Source: Cladobotryum mycophilum
Taxonomy: Eukaryota > Ascomycota > Sordariomycetes > Hypocreales > Hypocreaceae
DNA length: 64,000 nt
Direction: 5' to 3'
NCBI GenBank assembly: GCA_036429605.1
Contig: CM071591.1
Location: forward strand, 4,650,001 to 4,714,000
The stretch's first letter is position 1; the number at the start of each line of letters is the position of its first letter. The notes below the pieces were generated by a model, which worked only from the letters and a program-made list of their open reading frames with translations, was not told the DNA's origin and searched no databases. The position numbers and the translations under genes were made by a program. Positions 23,301 through 35,032 of the stretch are shown here, in pieces.

Positions 23301-25240
23301 GTTTGATCTTGGGTCCGTCTGCTGCCTGTGAAATGGGAGCGACATTCCCGAGATTAGATGGCGTGTGGGGGCTGACACTTCTTGGCGCAGATGTTTCTGT
23401 CTCTTCACCACCTTGGGGCTTGTCTGTCGCATCTTCCCAGTAGTTATCATAGTCTTTAAGAGTATAGCTGCTTTCCTTAGCAACACTCTGGTCAGGTACA
23501 GAACGTGGTGGAAGCAGTTGAGCATCCTGTCTGAGAGAGAGGCCGCTAGGGATTGCTCCACTAGGGCTGAGAGTTCTCAGGATTTCATCACTAAGCACAT
23601 CGCTCTCCTTCAAAGGCGACGAAGTTGCGGTGTTGAAGGTAGAATTTCTCCGTATAGGCGGTGGCTCAAATTCTCCAGGAGATTCGGTACCCTTTCGAGG
23701 CTGAAGGGGTTCTGTAGGGGTGATATTTTGGCCAATCGGTTCTGGTGCTAGGATTGTATTCCGCAGCTCATGAGGACTGGGAGTCCGTAGAGGGGGGACA
23801 GAGGGAAAGCCCCGAGTAGGATGCAACGTAGCTTGATCATGAACATGAGCCGTCAAAGATGCGCCACCTGACGCATTAGGAGATTCATCCTCATCTGCAT
23901 CATGTACGGGAGGGGCGCCTTCAAGAGCCCCCCAGTTCCGGCATCCAGTTCCTTGGCAGGATCTATTTCACCTCGGGTTGATACATCATCCTTTTGCGCG
24001 AGATTAGCTGGTGTTCCAGTGCGACTACCCGGCTGTTTCTCAGCATCCCCTGCTTCGTATCCCTGAAGCTTTGGGGTAGACGATTTGATGGGTTCTACAG
24101 GTGGTGTTCCAGCTCTAGAATCAAATCCACTCTCAACTCTGCCCCTTGAAGCAAGTGAGTGTGCCGAAGAGCTACCTTTGTGCTCAAGACGATGTGGACT
24201 AACAGACTTTCGGCCAATCACTGAAGTGCTGTTCAACACAAGTCCGGTGTCAACGTGGCGGATTTTATCAATCGACACATTAGAATGTCGTGAATAAACG
24301 GACTCGCCGTCCCTCTCCCAGGTATCGCGCCGATCTTTCTCTGACAATAGTTTAGGAGATGCCTCGGCTCCATCGTTCGCATTTTCGAATCGTGGTTCTA
24401 AGGTTTTGGCAGCAAGCTCCGGCTGAATATCTCCTCCGGAAGTTATAGTTTTGGAGGCGTCGGATAGGGGTAGAAAAGGCGATGTTCTGTCAGCCGTTTT
24501 CTCAGGTTCATGCTCATCCTCGTTCAGTTTCACACCATTGTCGGGCGTAGGTTGAGGAGTTTGGCGTCGTGAAGGTCGTTCGAAACTGGCGGTACGTGGC
24601 GGGTGTTCGAATGGCTTGCTTTGCTGGGTTTCATGGGGTAGTTGAGCTGCCGCCGCATTGAGTGACATGCTATTTCCGAATCCTGTGTTACCGGCGACAT
24701 CACGGCTGTGAAAGCTACCCGTGGACGGGGGCGATACGAGTTGGTTAGCCGTAGTATCTTCGGGAGGTCCTCGAAACGATAAATCGGACACTGCGGGTGA
24801 GGCGCCTCGAATGACGGGCGATTGTTGGGTCTGTACACGCAAAGATGGAAGCTCGCCCAGTCCCGGTGTTGGGCTCGGCGTGCTACGGCTCGGTTTCGCG
24901 GATGGAAAACCCGTGCCTAGCTGAGCTCGCTGGGTTGATAAAGGCTGTGGCGGCGGCGGCGGTGGTGCAGACTCAGGCTCGGACCCGGATTCCTCCTCGA
25001 ATTCATCGGCTCCCCAATCGTCTCCGTCATAGTTTTGGACTTTTGCTTCGACCCATTTTCTCGTCTTATTTCTCCTCACATTAACCTGGTAGTTGCTGTT
25101 CGTCGATGATGTGTGCGGCGACCTGTAAAGCTTCAATCAGCGACAGGTCAAATGAGACAAACAAGGATCGTCGGGGGGAGAGAGAGGATTTACATGGGAG
25201 ACTGGGCATGCCTCGCAGGGTGGCCGTACGAGCCGTCCAT
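17347..25240 (-). CDS. giant intrinsically disordered hypothetical protein (~2,490 aa)
   Basis: Exon 1 (25240-25194) starts MDGSYGHPARH. Exon 2 (25122-22285) adds the one well-ordered-looking motif, WVEAKVQNYDGDDWGADEFEEE, then Ser/Pro/Gln-rich sequence ending in a Gly/Lys segment (MGKGLLSKGKSKLRGSG). Exon 3 (21938-17347) continues disordered, with PxxP and poly-Gln patches, and ends PEFGDWKED. Two frame breaks, a G6 run (plus strand C6, 23928-23933) and a T5 run (plus strand A5, 20383-20387), are each healed by one extra base. With both, the lengths sum to exactly 2,493 codons including the stop and the phases match both introns. The second intron (21939-22284, 346 bp) is unusually long. The many PxxP and acidic-Trp motifs suggest a scaffold that binds SH3 or actin-related partners; this is inference. 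No family name is assigned. Confidence 0.75.
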
Positions 25241-26079
25241 TGTATGTATTGCCCACGTTGACGTTTGCGGTAAACTACCTATCTGTGCATGCTTCCTCAA
25301 TTGAGACACCAAAAACGTCTTGTGGCTGTCGGCTTTGAGAACGGTGGGATGTAAAAGTTTCAATGTGGAACCGTAGGAATTCCCGAGGCGGAAAGATTAG
25401 TAGGTAGGCGAGTTATGCTCAATAGTACTACTAGGTACTCCGTAGGCTGGGCTGGGTAAGTAAGGATGCTGTTTCTTTTTGGTTAACGAGAGATATCAGC
25501 GCTGTTCGTGTTCGGTGTCGCTTATAGGGACCCAATCAAGGATTCGGTAAACAAAAACAAAATGGCAAATGGTGGAGGTGTCAAGATGGAAGACACCCAA
25601 CACGCAAAGGGCTGGTTTGACAAGGAGAGAAGGATTGAAAGGGAAAGGATCCAGAGGACAGGGTTGAAGCTGCTGCTGCTTATGCCTTAGTTCGGCTTCC
25701 AAGGGGAGGCTGGCGCGTCGCAAGTGGAGTGGCTGGTGGAAGCGGTAATGCGGCAGCGGGAGCCAGAGAAGGCGGTTTGACCTCCTTGCCCCCTTGCCTC
25801 TCCTCCCTACCTACCTTACTAGGTAGCTGTAGGTAGCCAAAAGAACCAATGTCAAGCCACAAGTAGGAGCCCGGAAGAATAATCGGCACGAGTCAATATG
25901 CGAACCCTTTACCTACCTTGCTTGAGAAACCAATCACTAACCTGGAGGAACATTTCAGAGCGGACAGTCGCATTTGAAAATCTATAGTCTTTCATGACAT
26001 GGGTAATATTCGTCTCATTCTCTCGTGCATAGCTTATCGCTCTATATGTATATGCGCAAAGAAGAAGAATGATTCCAAC
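25241..26079. other. intergenic, promoter of the giant protein gene
   Basis: Contains an ACTCCGTA octamer near 25435 and repeated CTACCTACCTTA-type words (25805-25830 and 25910). No gene supported. Confidence 0.6.
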
Positions 26080-26985
26080 TCAATGGAAAAACTCTTCAAT
26101 ATGCAAAACGACCTCTTCAGGTATCTCTTCTGGAATGAAATGCCCTGAATTGACCAACTTGACAGAAACTTCAACCCCCGGCGCACTGACATCCTGCCAC
26201 TCCTTTAACCCATCAAACAGCTTAGCTACGATGCCTTTATTACCGAGAAGAACCCTTATCGGGGTACGAATCAACCGCCCGTTGGCCAAGTCGTCCCTCG
26301 CTTCGTCGAGATCAAACGTGGCACTCGCGCGGTACTCCTGACACCACCCATGCACCGTCTCCGGGTCTTGGAACCCCTTCACGTAGTTTTCAAATACCCT
26401 CACGTCAAAAATATTCATGCCAGAGTCTGCCATTTTGTTGGCCAGAAACATTTGCGCAATCTGACGCGGATGTCCAGACAGCAGCGTCTCGGGTAGGGGT
26501 GTGGGCTGGATGAGCATGTACCAATGAAAGTATGCCTTGGCGAAGTCCGGATGCCCGAGTTCATACATTGACAGCGTAGGGCAAATATCTAGAAGGATCG
26601 CTTTGCGTACTCGCTGAGGGTAGTCGACGAGCAGCTTGTGAGCGACTCTTGCCCCACGGTCATGGGCACAAATGTAAAAGTCATCGTGGAAGCCAAGAGC
26701 ATCCATGAGGATGATGAGATCCCTAGCCATGACGCTTTTCGCATACTGTGAAACGTCGTGTGCGGGCTTGGACGAAATACCGTAGCCGCGGAGGTCAGGG
26801 ATGACGAGGTTGAAGGTAGGGAGGAGAGGAGCGATGCGGTGCCATATGTGGTATGTTTGAGGGAAGCCGTGGAGGAGAAGGAGAGGAGGGCTGTCCGGCT
26901 CTGGATTGGAAGTCCTGATGCCACGGATAAGAACAGAAGGATGCTCCTGAGTTTGGATAGTGAAGGCCTCCAACTTATCGAACAT
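26080..26985 (-). CDS. alpha/beta hydrolase, haloacetate (fluoroacetate) dehalogenase-like
   Basis: Single exon, 301 aa. Alpha/beta-hydrolase fold with oxyanion motif LHGFPQ (38-43) and nucleophile elbow HDRGAR: Asp109, followed by Arg110 and Arg113. Asp133 (LLD), His154-Trp155 (FHW), Tyr218 (EYR) and His282 (SGHF) complete the set known from bacterial fluoroacetate dehalogenase (Asp110, Arg111, Arg114, Asp134, His155, Trp156, Tyr219, His280), with nearly constant spacing. In that enzyme the two arginines hold the carboxylate and His/Trp/Tyr bind the halide. Epoxide hydrolases, the nearest alternative, usually lack the HW pair and the DRxxR carboxylate clamp. Cytosolic, no signal peptide. The natural substrate is unknown; small halo-acids or other carboxylates are inferred. 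Confidence 0.8.
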   Translation of the reverse strand: MFDKLEAFTIQTQEHPSVLIRGIRTSNPEPDSPPLLLLHGFPQTYHIWHRIAPLLPTFNLVIPDLRGYGISSKPAHDVSQYAKSVMARDLIILMDALGFHDDFYICAHDRGARVAHKLLVDYPQRVRKAILLDICPTLSMYELGHPDFAKAYFHWYMLIQPTPLPETLLSGHPRQIAQMFLANKMADSGMNIFDVRVFENYVKGFQDPETVHGWCQEYRASATFDLDEARDDLANGRLIRTPIRVLLGNKGIVAKLFDGLKEWQDVSAPGVEVSVKLVNSGHFIPEEIPEEVVLHIEEFFH

Positions 26986-27511
26986 GGCTGCTGTTGAGCG
27001 CTCGGGGTATGAGATGATAATGCAGAAGGATGGTAAACACGGGCAGTCAGGCTCTTCTCGTTGTTCTCTACCCTGAGTGGAAATATACTGAGGGGTAAAA
27101 AGAAGTACCCAAATCCACGGTGTAGATAAGTTCTTTTAATATCAATATATTTAGGATGCAACGACTGGAGCCATGTCTGCATCTGCATCTGCATCTGCAA
27201 TTCGCCATGTTTGTTTGGTTGGGCATTTGGTTGATTAGCGATCAGCCTAGGCCCCGCATCAAACGGCCCCGCTGCCCGGACTTCAGAGGCGGCGGTCATT
27301 TGTCGAGTTACCTATACTACCTATATCCATGTAGTACTACTGCAAACATGACGGGGAGGACTGTATCGCTCTTATTTCCTTTCTTGATATGATATAATAC
27401 ACAGATAGAGAGATAGATATAATGATTGCTCTTTCGGGATAAAATGGGAATCTAGGGGAAGGGTGGGAAAAAAGGGCAAAAGGGCAAAAAGGACAAAAAG
27501 ATAGTACACCT

Positions 27512-27624
27512 TGACACCTGTGGGATTCGAACCCACGCCTATTACTAGACCGCGAAACTGACCAATCCGAATTGCTCCGAATAGAACCTGAACACGGCGC
27601 CTTAGACCACTCGGCCAAAGTGCC
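27512..27624 (-). tRNA. trnL-CAG: tRNA-Leu(CAG) with intron
   Basis: Class II tRNA: 7-bp acceptor stem with two wobble pairs and A73, D-stem GCC/GGC, anticodon stem CCGTG/CGCGG, loop TTCAGG then an intron of about 31 nt after position 37, a long variable arm, and T-arm GTGGG-TTCGAAT-CCCAC. A73 and the long variable arm indicate leucine. A T5 pol III terminator follows (plus strand A5 at 27495-27499). Confidence 0.93.
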
Positions 27625-28557
27625 TGGGGGTTTGGTACTGCTTTGCCCGAGCTGAACCGGATTTGCCAGGTACGGGTTTGTATGTGGAGGATAAGACTAT
27701 TATACTAGCTTATATAGCTAAGATCTGACTTTGTGTTAGGTCAGCATTTTACAGAACCTGGACAAAGCAGGTATACGATCGGATATATCTACCTAGTAGT
27801 ATTGTAGGCGTGTAAGTAGGCAGATGTTAATATTATAGTTACGAATTTATTTTCTTGCTTTTTGAGAGACTATGCTAGCTGATGCGAACGAAAATACATA
27901 TTAGCGAATGCTATTTCCTGATGAGGCTATATTTTGTAGCCTTCTGGAAATGAGCCTCTTGCCTTGCATTGGGTGAATGTGCATCAGGAGTTGGTCTCTG
28001 TCTACTGAATCGTGTTTTCACATGTGTAAGAGCTGATTACTGGCATACTATTTCAAATGCTTCCTTTACCCTTTTCATGTACAGAATTGATTTGAAATGT
28101 GCATCTATCCATCAACACTACAAGGCCCAGCATCCTTGCTGCTGCAATTCGTTGCATGATTTATTGACAGCCAAGGAGACTACTCGTAGTGAGACTGATA
28201 TACATCCGCCCATTAAATGGCACCATGCTTTTGAAACTCCCCTACATTTCCATTACTTTTTGATATTCCTTCAGACCGAGACACCCTACGCCGTCCGCCC
28301 TGGGGTCCTCATCTATCTGACCTCATCTCACTCCGTCTCGTCATTCAGATCTTGTTTTCAATTAAGTGGAGAAAAAACGGTACCGCACTTGTTCCTACAT
28401 CAACAAGTGATGATATATAGGCAGCCCAGATAAATAATCGAGGCTAGGACCTCAAAACTATGTGACTCGTTCCCCAGCGCATGACCCTCACTCCAGAGTT
28501 TGGGCCAGCCAAAGGTCAGTGTCATGCATCATAAGCTGTAGTTTCCATAAACTGCGC
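27625..28557. other. intergenic
   Basis: AT-rich flank between the tRNA and the 3' end of PMT2. A frame at 27969-28433 on the + strand is open but not protein-like. Nothing supported. Confidence 0.55.
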
Positions 28558-31500
28558 TTATAGTTCCTCCTGGACAGTTGCCTCCTGACCCTCGCTCGCG
28601 GGCTTAGCTTTTGATTGCTCTGCCTCCTTCTCTCCATCGCGGCTAGCAGCCGCATCCTTGGGTGCCGCGACACTCTCTGCCTGGATGGTCTCCTTGTCAA
28701 CACCCTCTACGTCGGGGTGAGGTGGAGCAACGCCACCGACCGCTTCAGGGTTGGGAATTTCCCTTCCATGCTCATCAACAATGCGCGTTTTCGTCTCATA
28801 CTTTGTCTGAAACTCGACCTTTCCCTCGAGGGCCTTGACCTGCTCGGGGTCCAAAAGGTTACCATCCTGATCCCGGTACTCAATCTTCTCCTCCATTGAA
28901 AGGATCTTGGGCTCTGGGGCAACAGCGGCTTGTGATATGATGGCCCCATCGGCTTGACCCAGATGTTTTTGAGCTTCGTCTTGGACAACGGGAATCTCAG
29001 CTGGCGGGGCCGAGGCGCTGGCAACGGGAACCTCAGTAAGTGATAAACTCTTGTATCCGTCATACTAAAAGGTAGATCAGGTTAGTCAAGGGTCCGGGGA
29101 AATCTCAAATCGCTGCTCCCCCTACGGCTACTGGCATTATCCGGGCAAGGCACCGTAATGACCTTGCCCGTGTCATCCCAAAATCATCCACGTTGCGGAA
29201 GCCTTCTTTCGGGAATGGTGTTGGAAGGACTTACGGTGTCAAGGAAAGTATTGCAGTCAAAGTCCCATGTAGTAAAAAGCTTGACGCGTCTGCATTCAGC
29301 CTTGGTCCATGGGTTTCCATAGGCAAGAGGCGCAAACAGGGTAAAGACAGCCGCTGAGAGGGTCAGGAAAGCGACAACAGCAATGCGATTAAAGATGGGA
29401 CTGCGGTTGCCAAGAGCACTTGGGATCCTGGCAGTGACGAAGTCAAACATTTGGCACAAGGCAATGATTCCGAAGTAAAGGGCAGGGAAGTAGTGGTGAA
29501 GGAAGAGCTGGCGCTTCATCAGGTAAAAAGGGAAATAGTGCAGGGCCCAGCCCAACACCGACGTTCCAATCTCGTAATCGAATCGCTTGAAAGTGCTGCT
29601 GGCGTAATCGTCGCAACTGCGTTGCCATCGAATAATGGCGACACCCTTGAAGAGCACCCACAGCAGAACAGTAGCAGTAACGGACCACCAGATGACGGGG
29701 TTACCGATGAGATAGACTTGCATGTGGTGCTTGCCCCAGAAATTGATGCCACGGCGAAGAATTGGCCACGACTCAGGGCGAGAGTCCCAAGCGTGGGATT
29801 CCGTTAGACCAGCATTTGTCCTCCACATGACCTTGTGAAGCTCCCAAAATTTGCCAAAGAAACCTGGGTCGGCGTAGTTGACCTTTTCAACATCATCTCC
29901 AAGCAATGGGTGCTCGTTGTGCTCAATATACCATAAACTGTTGGGCATGCTGCCACCACGTGCACAGGTCACCTCCTGTTGCTCAGAAGCCCAGTCGGGA
30001 AGCTTCACTTTATGAGAAAAGAGAACACAACCAGTCATTACATGCACCAGCCTAAACTGGGTCTCAATGGTACGGAGGCGCTCCTTGGCGAGGGCGCCCT
30101 TGGATTTTGCCTTGACAATCTCAACGCGGAAGTAATCATTGGCGTCACCTTCGAAGCCTTCATAGCCGTAAGCGGAAACCTCATTTTGCCATTCAGCCTC
30201 GGAAACCGGAGGGCGAACATCGTGTGAATGCAGACGTCGGAAAGTGGGCTTGTGGAAGAGCCTGAGAACTGAGCCATCTGTAATGTAGTGGGGTTCGGAC
30301 AACAGGTCCCAAGCATATGTGCCGTTGATTGGCTGGCCATCAATACCGAGGGGCTGGGTTTGGTTCTCAAGGATCCAAACATTGTTGTCGTCCTTGTGGG
30401 GGTAAAGGGTAATCTGTTGCTGCTTGCTGCCGGTGGGGTACATCAGAGGATGGGAATGGAGGTAGCCACCTTGGGTGTTGACATGGCGAATGGTGACTCG
30501 GCTTCCCATGATAACATCAGCAGCAACATCCCTCATTCCCTTGCTGTTGAGAGTGGCCTGGAATTCAGAGCTCATGAATCCATCACCGTCACCAGGGTTT
30601 ACCAAGCAGAGGAAATGAATCGCAAACATGGCCATGTAGAATGTGGCAGGAATAATAATGAGACAGAATATTCTGGCCATGAAGTGCTTGGTCCAAATGC
30701 GCTGAATAACGGTTAGTGGATACGTAATAGAAGAGGGATATGAGCATATTGACATACCAAGGACACATTCTTGACGTCACCGAGAAGCACCCAAAGCTGC
30801 ACAAGGGTCAAAGATCCTACCCAGGCAATGGTGAAGAGGCCAACCCATTTAATGCTTGCGGTGACACCAAGGCCGAGACCAGTCATGGCAAGCCAGAACC
30901 ACCAGCTAAGCTGGAAAGCTTTTTCGGGCCCAAGTTCATGCTGATTTGTGAAACAAGTGAATGCCATGGCGGTAAAAGCAGTGGCGCCAACTAGGGGAGA
31001 ATCAAGAAGGATGAGACGGGCTTGGGTAAGGAGGCCATTCTCTAGAGCGGCTGTTAGCGATCGAATATACAGCATTAAGGGTATTCGAGGGACTAAATAT
31101 ACCAAAGATGATGAGACTGGCACCTAGGGCAGCAGTCATGGTGCGACATCCGACAGCCTTGAGTGTTAGGAACATGCTTGGAGCTAGGAAGATTCCGCAG
31201 ATCGCAGGGTATAGGCGCATAGCGACATAGGGAACGCCGGGCTCAAGATAGTCCTTGCCAATATCCTTGAAGTCAAAGTCGCCATCGAAACCAGCGAGCC
31301 ATCCAGTCAGGGCGATGAGCATCTTGGCCAGAGGTGGATGAACATCCATGAAGAACCGGCCTTTGATATACTTGGAAGCGAATCCACCGAAACTGCAAAG
31401 AAGGAAGAGTGTCAGTGGGCTGTGAATAGGAAGCCATTGTGTGTTTCTGGGAGCTGCTCACTGGACCTCATCGAAGACAACGCTGGTGGGTAGGTAGATT

Positions 31501-31733
31501 CTGAAGAGACGGACGGCGGTAGCGAGAAGAGTGACGAAGAAAGCGACATAGTAGTCGGATACGGGCAAGAGGAAGACATCGTTGTCCTCTACACCATCTG
31601 ACTTGTAGGAGGGGTTCTTCTTGGTCTTGCTCTTGGACTTGGTAGAGCTGGCGGTTGTTGCGACAGGCGCTGGCGAGGCTTGTTTCTCGACAGCCCGCGG
31701 AGGTTGGGGACTTTTGCCCCGCGCTTTCGCCAT
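28558..31733 (-). CDS. PMT2: dolichyl-phosphate-mannose protein O-mannosyltransferase, Pmt2 type
   Basis: Five exons (31733-31462, 31392-31103, 31041-30758, 30701-29235, 29064-28558) give 939 aa. Splicing restores VVFDEVHFGGF, the DE-containing catalytic loop, and IIFENGLLTQARLILLDSPL. Three MIR repeats follow (about 340-530: SRVTIRHVNTQGGYLHSH and the two after it). A multi-pass membrane C-terminal half comes next (WWSVTATVLLWVLF, YFPALYFGIIALC, VVAFLTLSAAVFTLF). The enzyme moves mannose from dolichol-phosphate to Ser/Thr of secretory proteins in the ER and usually pairs with a Pmt1-type partner. The last exon adds a 168-residue hydrophilic tail (EEKIEYRDQDGNLLDPEQV..., then Ala/Glu/Lys-rich), longer than in yeast Pmt2 (about 760 aa). 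A CAG-repeat tract lies in the upstream region (32214-32240). Confidence 0.95.
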
Positions 31734-32449
31734 GGCGAATAAATTCGGCGGGGGGACGAAGAAGAAGTAGAAGATGAATCTAAGAATAAAGCGTTTGCGA
31801 TCGGAATAGAGGACCCGGCTCTGGTGGTGGAACGCCCAGCGAGTCTGGACTTGTTAAAAGAGCGTCTCGAATAGGAAAAAAGAGAATAGATATGGATTAA
31901 AGGCGCCTCATGAAGCAGTCAAAAGAAAAAGAAAAAAAAACAAGGAAGACAGAAACAAAGCAGCCAATCCGTGAAAGCGACGACTGCAATGGAAGACGTC
32001 GCAAAGGCGAAAGAAGAGGGAAGGCAGACAATGAAGACGAAGAGGAAGACGAAGATGAAGCTTCAGGAAATGTGCAGGGAGGAACGGATAGATAGAAAGG
32101 GGGCCAGGTGGAGGAGAGCTTTGCGCTACCTTACGTATGTTGGTGTTGCTCAGCTGCGCGACTCGAGAATTGTAGCTACAGTGGCCTTTACGGGCAAGGA
32201 TTCTGCGAGGCTTAGCAGCAGCAGCAGCAGCAGCAACAGCAGAGGCCAGGCCATTGCACCGCCATGGGTCGATCAGTTACACACCCACATGGTCAGCCAG
32301 GCTACTCCATACCAGCGGGTACTTTGAAGATTCGGTGCATTATTGGGTATATCGAATGTTGTTAAGGTCAACCATTTCTAGTCTAGAGCTGTTGTCCGTG
32401 AAATATGATTTATTTTATGACAATGATACATGTTTAAATATCTAATTGA
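31734..32449. other. PMT2 promoter region with CAG microsatellite
   Basis: A/G-rich DNA (31915-32080) and a CAG/AGC tandem (32214-32240). Open frames here follow the repeats. No gene supported. Confidence 0.6.
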
Positions 32450-32728
32450 CTATTTTTCAGACCCCAATTCATCTACTCGATACCTGACATTTCCTCCATT
32501 GACTCGCAACATGTACTTGGCCGTGTACTTTGGCTTGAAGCTTGGGCTGATACTCTCCAAGGGATTTCTAGGGCCCCTCATCGTTAGTAGCGATTCAGCC
32601 GCACCAAAGAGGGAGCCCGGAATTCGGCTCGTGTTCCAGTTTATTCCCAAACGAACTGCAGTCGAGTCGGCGTCTTCTTGGCTGTTGGCTGTTACGAGTG
32701 GTGGTTGATTGGCATGTGCTTGGAATTT
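32450..32728 (-). other. coding-like fragment, unassigned
   Basis: A 92-codon frame without internal stops reads through RLGINWNTSRIPGSLFGAAE and KPKYTAKYMLRVNGGNVRYR to a TAG at 32450. Amino-acid use looks protein-like, and a CTAG that could be an acceptor precedes it, but no upstream exon or start codon is found before SF3a1. The opposite strand is also open here. It may be a 3' exon or a remnant; family not recognised. Confidence 0.25.
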
Positions 32729-33381
32729 CTAGTCATTGTATTTTTTAAGGTGGTTTATTTATCTAGGCGTGTTCGAACACTATAGGATGTAGATGGATAT
32801 ATCTTTTCCATCTATAATCGTTTTACCGAATTTTGATTAATAAATTCAATGATACTAACTGCTCATCAAAGGATGGGAAATAAATATCGGAATGCTGGAT
32901 ATGACGGACAAATTTTTATTCAAGGTAATGTTTCTTCCCAATTCCGAGGTTTCTGATTCTTTAATTTTCCAATCATTTTATGACTAGATTTCTTAATTAT
33001 TGACCCGTATGATGTGTTGCCCTGATCGAGCTCTAATGTGGCGTCTGTTTTCTTTTCACATCTCTCGACCTCGTATTTCCGTCTCACGCAGCTTAAAGAT
33101 GTTTCGATTAGTACTTGCAGGTAATGACGTTTGCTGTCTCTGCTGCGCGAAAGAGCCCACCTAACGCGGGTGACATTTCGCTTCGGAATGGGGTGAACAA
33201 AATTCCGGTGATTGGCCGAATCGCCCTGCCTTGAAGGCTGTCTTGGAAATTTCCCCAGAAGCTGCTGTGCTTGTTTGGAGCGAGTCGCTAATTCGCAAGC
33301 TTTTGCATTATATCCATCGTCCGTATTTCCATCGATCCCGCAACGCAACTCCTCTCCGCCAAACCTCTTGCAACCGTGGAG

Positions 33382-35032
33382 ATGGCTACAGCTGCGGAAA
33401 ATGGCAATGCGCCAAACGCGCTCGATGATCTCAAAGCTCCAGCCGGAGTGGTGCTGCCGCCACGTGAGATTCGAAACATTCTGGAGAAAACCGCTGGCTA
33501 CGTCGCGCGAAATGGTGTCGTGTTTGAGGAGCGAATTCGCGAAAAGGAGCAGGCAAATCCTAAATTTAGTTTTCTGAATCCAACAGATGCATACTATGCC
33601 TTCTATGAATGGCGTTTGAGTGAGATCAGAGCTGGCCGAGGAACAGACATCGCCGCAGGCAGAGCTGGAGAGGCTGCAATAACGCCCGTCGCAGAGAAAC
33701 CACAGGGGCCGCCAAAACCACCCGACTTTCTGTTTTCCGCGCGAATGCCCAGAATTAACCAAAAGGATCTCGACGTCATCCGATTAACAGCTCTTTTCAT
33801 AGCCAAGAACGGACGGCAGTTCATGACGCAACTGGCCCAACGCGAAACCGGCAACCCTCAGTTTCAGTTTCTCATTCCCAACCACACCTTCCACAACTTC
33901 TTCCAGCACATTATCGATCAGTACACAATACTTCTAAGAGCGGGAGGACTCAGCGGTGAAGGCGGAAAGCTACAAGAAGAACAGACAGCACAGTTGGAGC
34001 TTAATCTCAACGACAAGTTCCAAGTCTTACAGCGAACGAAGCAAAGAGCCGAATACATCAAATACCAAGAGGTGGAGCGAAAGAATAAGGAGGCCGAGGA
34101 AGAAGAGAAGCAGGCCGAGTTTGATCGGATAGATTGGGGTGATTTTGTCATTGTGGAAACAATTACCTTCAACGATGCCGACGAGAGCACCAACCTCCCC
34201 CCAACCAGCTTGTCCGAGCTACAATACGCATCTCTGGAAGACAGGAACAAAGCATCCATTAGCTCCAATCTGCGCATCGAAGAGGCTATGCCTGGGGAAG
34301 AGGATCTACAGAATGGATACAACGGAGTTGGACAACCGTCTTACGCTCTTCCGGTTCACACGGGATACGTACCAAACCAACACGGTCAGATGCCTGGCCA
34401 GGCGCCACCAGCTTATGCATCCCAACTACAGCAAGCACAGATGATTGCTCAACGGGATGAGGAAGAACGCCGTATCCAAGAAAGAGCCGCTGAGCAGCAG
34501 GCGCAGGCCGATTCTAGGAGTGGATTAGGCCCCATGAAGATCAAGGAGAACTATGTGCCCCGGGCAGCTCAAAAGACGGCAAACAAGCAAAGCGTCCAGA
34601 TGGTTCTCTGTCCTAATTGCAAACAGCAAATACCGACTAATGAGCTCGAAGCTCACATGCGAAGTAAGTGCTGATGACAATAACTCTCCTTGAGACTATG
34701 TGCTAACCGATGTTTTCCTAGTTGAACTTTTGGATCCAAACTGGAAAGAGCAAAAAGCCAAGGCAGAGTCTCGATATTCTACCTCAAACATCTCGCATGC
34801 TGATGTCGCACAAAATCTCAAGCGATTGGCGAGTCAGCGAAGCGATGTTTTCGATCCCGCCACGGGCCAGTCTGTATCCGAGGACGAACAAGCTAGGCGA
34901 AAGAAGGCCGCCATTCAAAGCTTTGACGGAAACCCAGATGGGAAAAGCCAGGCGCACATCAATCACCTGCAAAGCGTCAACGTGGACGAGCAAATACGTG
35001 CTATCCACCAGAAGTTTGCTGGGAAGAAGTGA
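33382..35032 (+). CDS. SF3A1: splicing factor 3A subunit 1 (SF3a120 / Prp21)
   Basis: Two exons (33382-34663, 34722-35032) give 530 aa; the 58-bp intron has a CTAAC branch site. Two SURP modules lie at about 30-80 (REIRNILEKTAGYVARNG...FYEWRL) and about 127-180 (VIRLTALFIAKNGRQF...HIIDQY). A charged PRP21-like region follows (KFQVLQRTKQRAEYIKYQ), then a Pro/Gln linker and a CPNCKQQIP knuckle. The C-terminal block (LDPNWKEQKAKAESR, NLKRLASQRSDVF) is conserved in SF3a1. It acts in the U2 snRNP during branch-site recognition in the nucleus. No ubiquitin-like domain is present, unlike the human protein. The start at 33382 directly follows GTGGAG and gives the expected N-terminus. Confidence 0.95.

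Noticed and set aside
32920..33762. 280-codon - strand frame
   Set aside because: Antisense to SF3a1 and its promoter; composition not protein-like.
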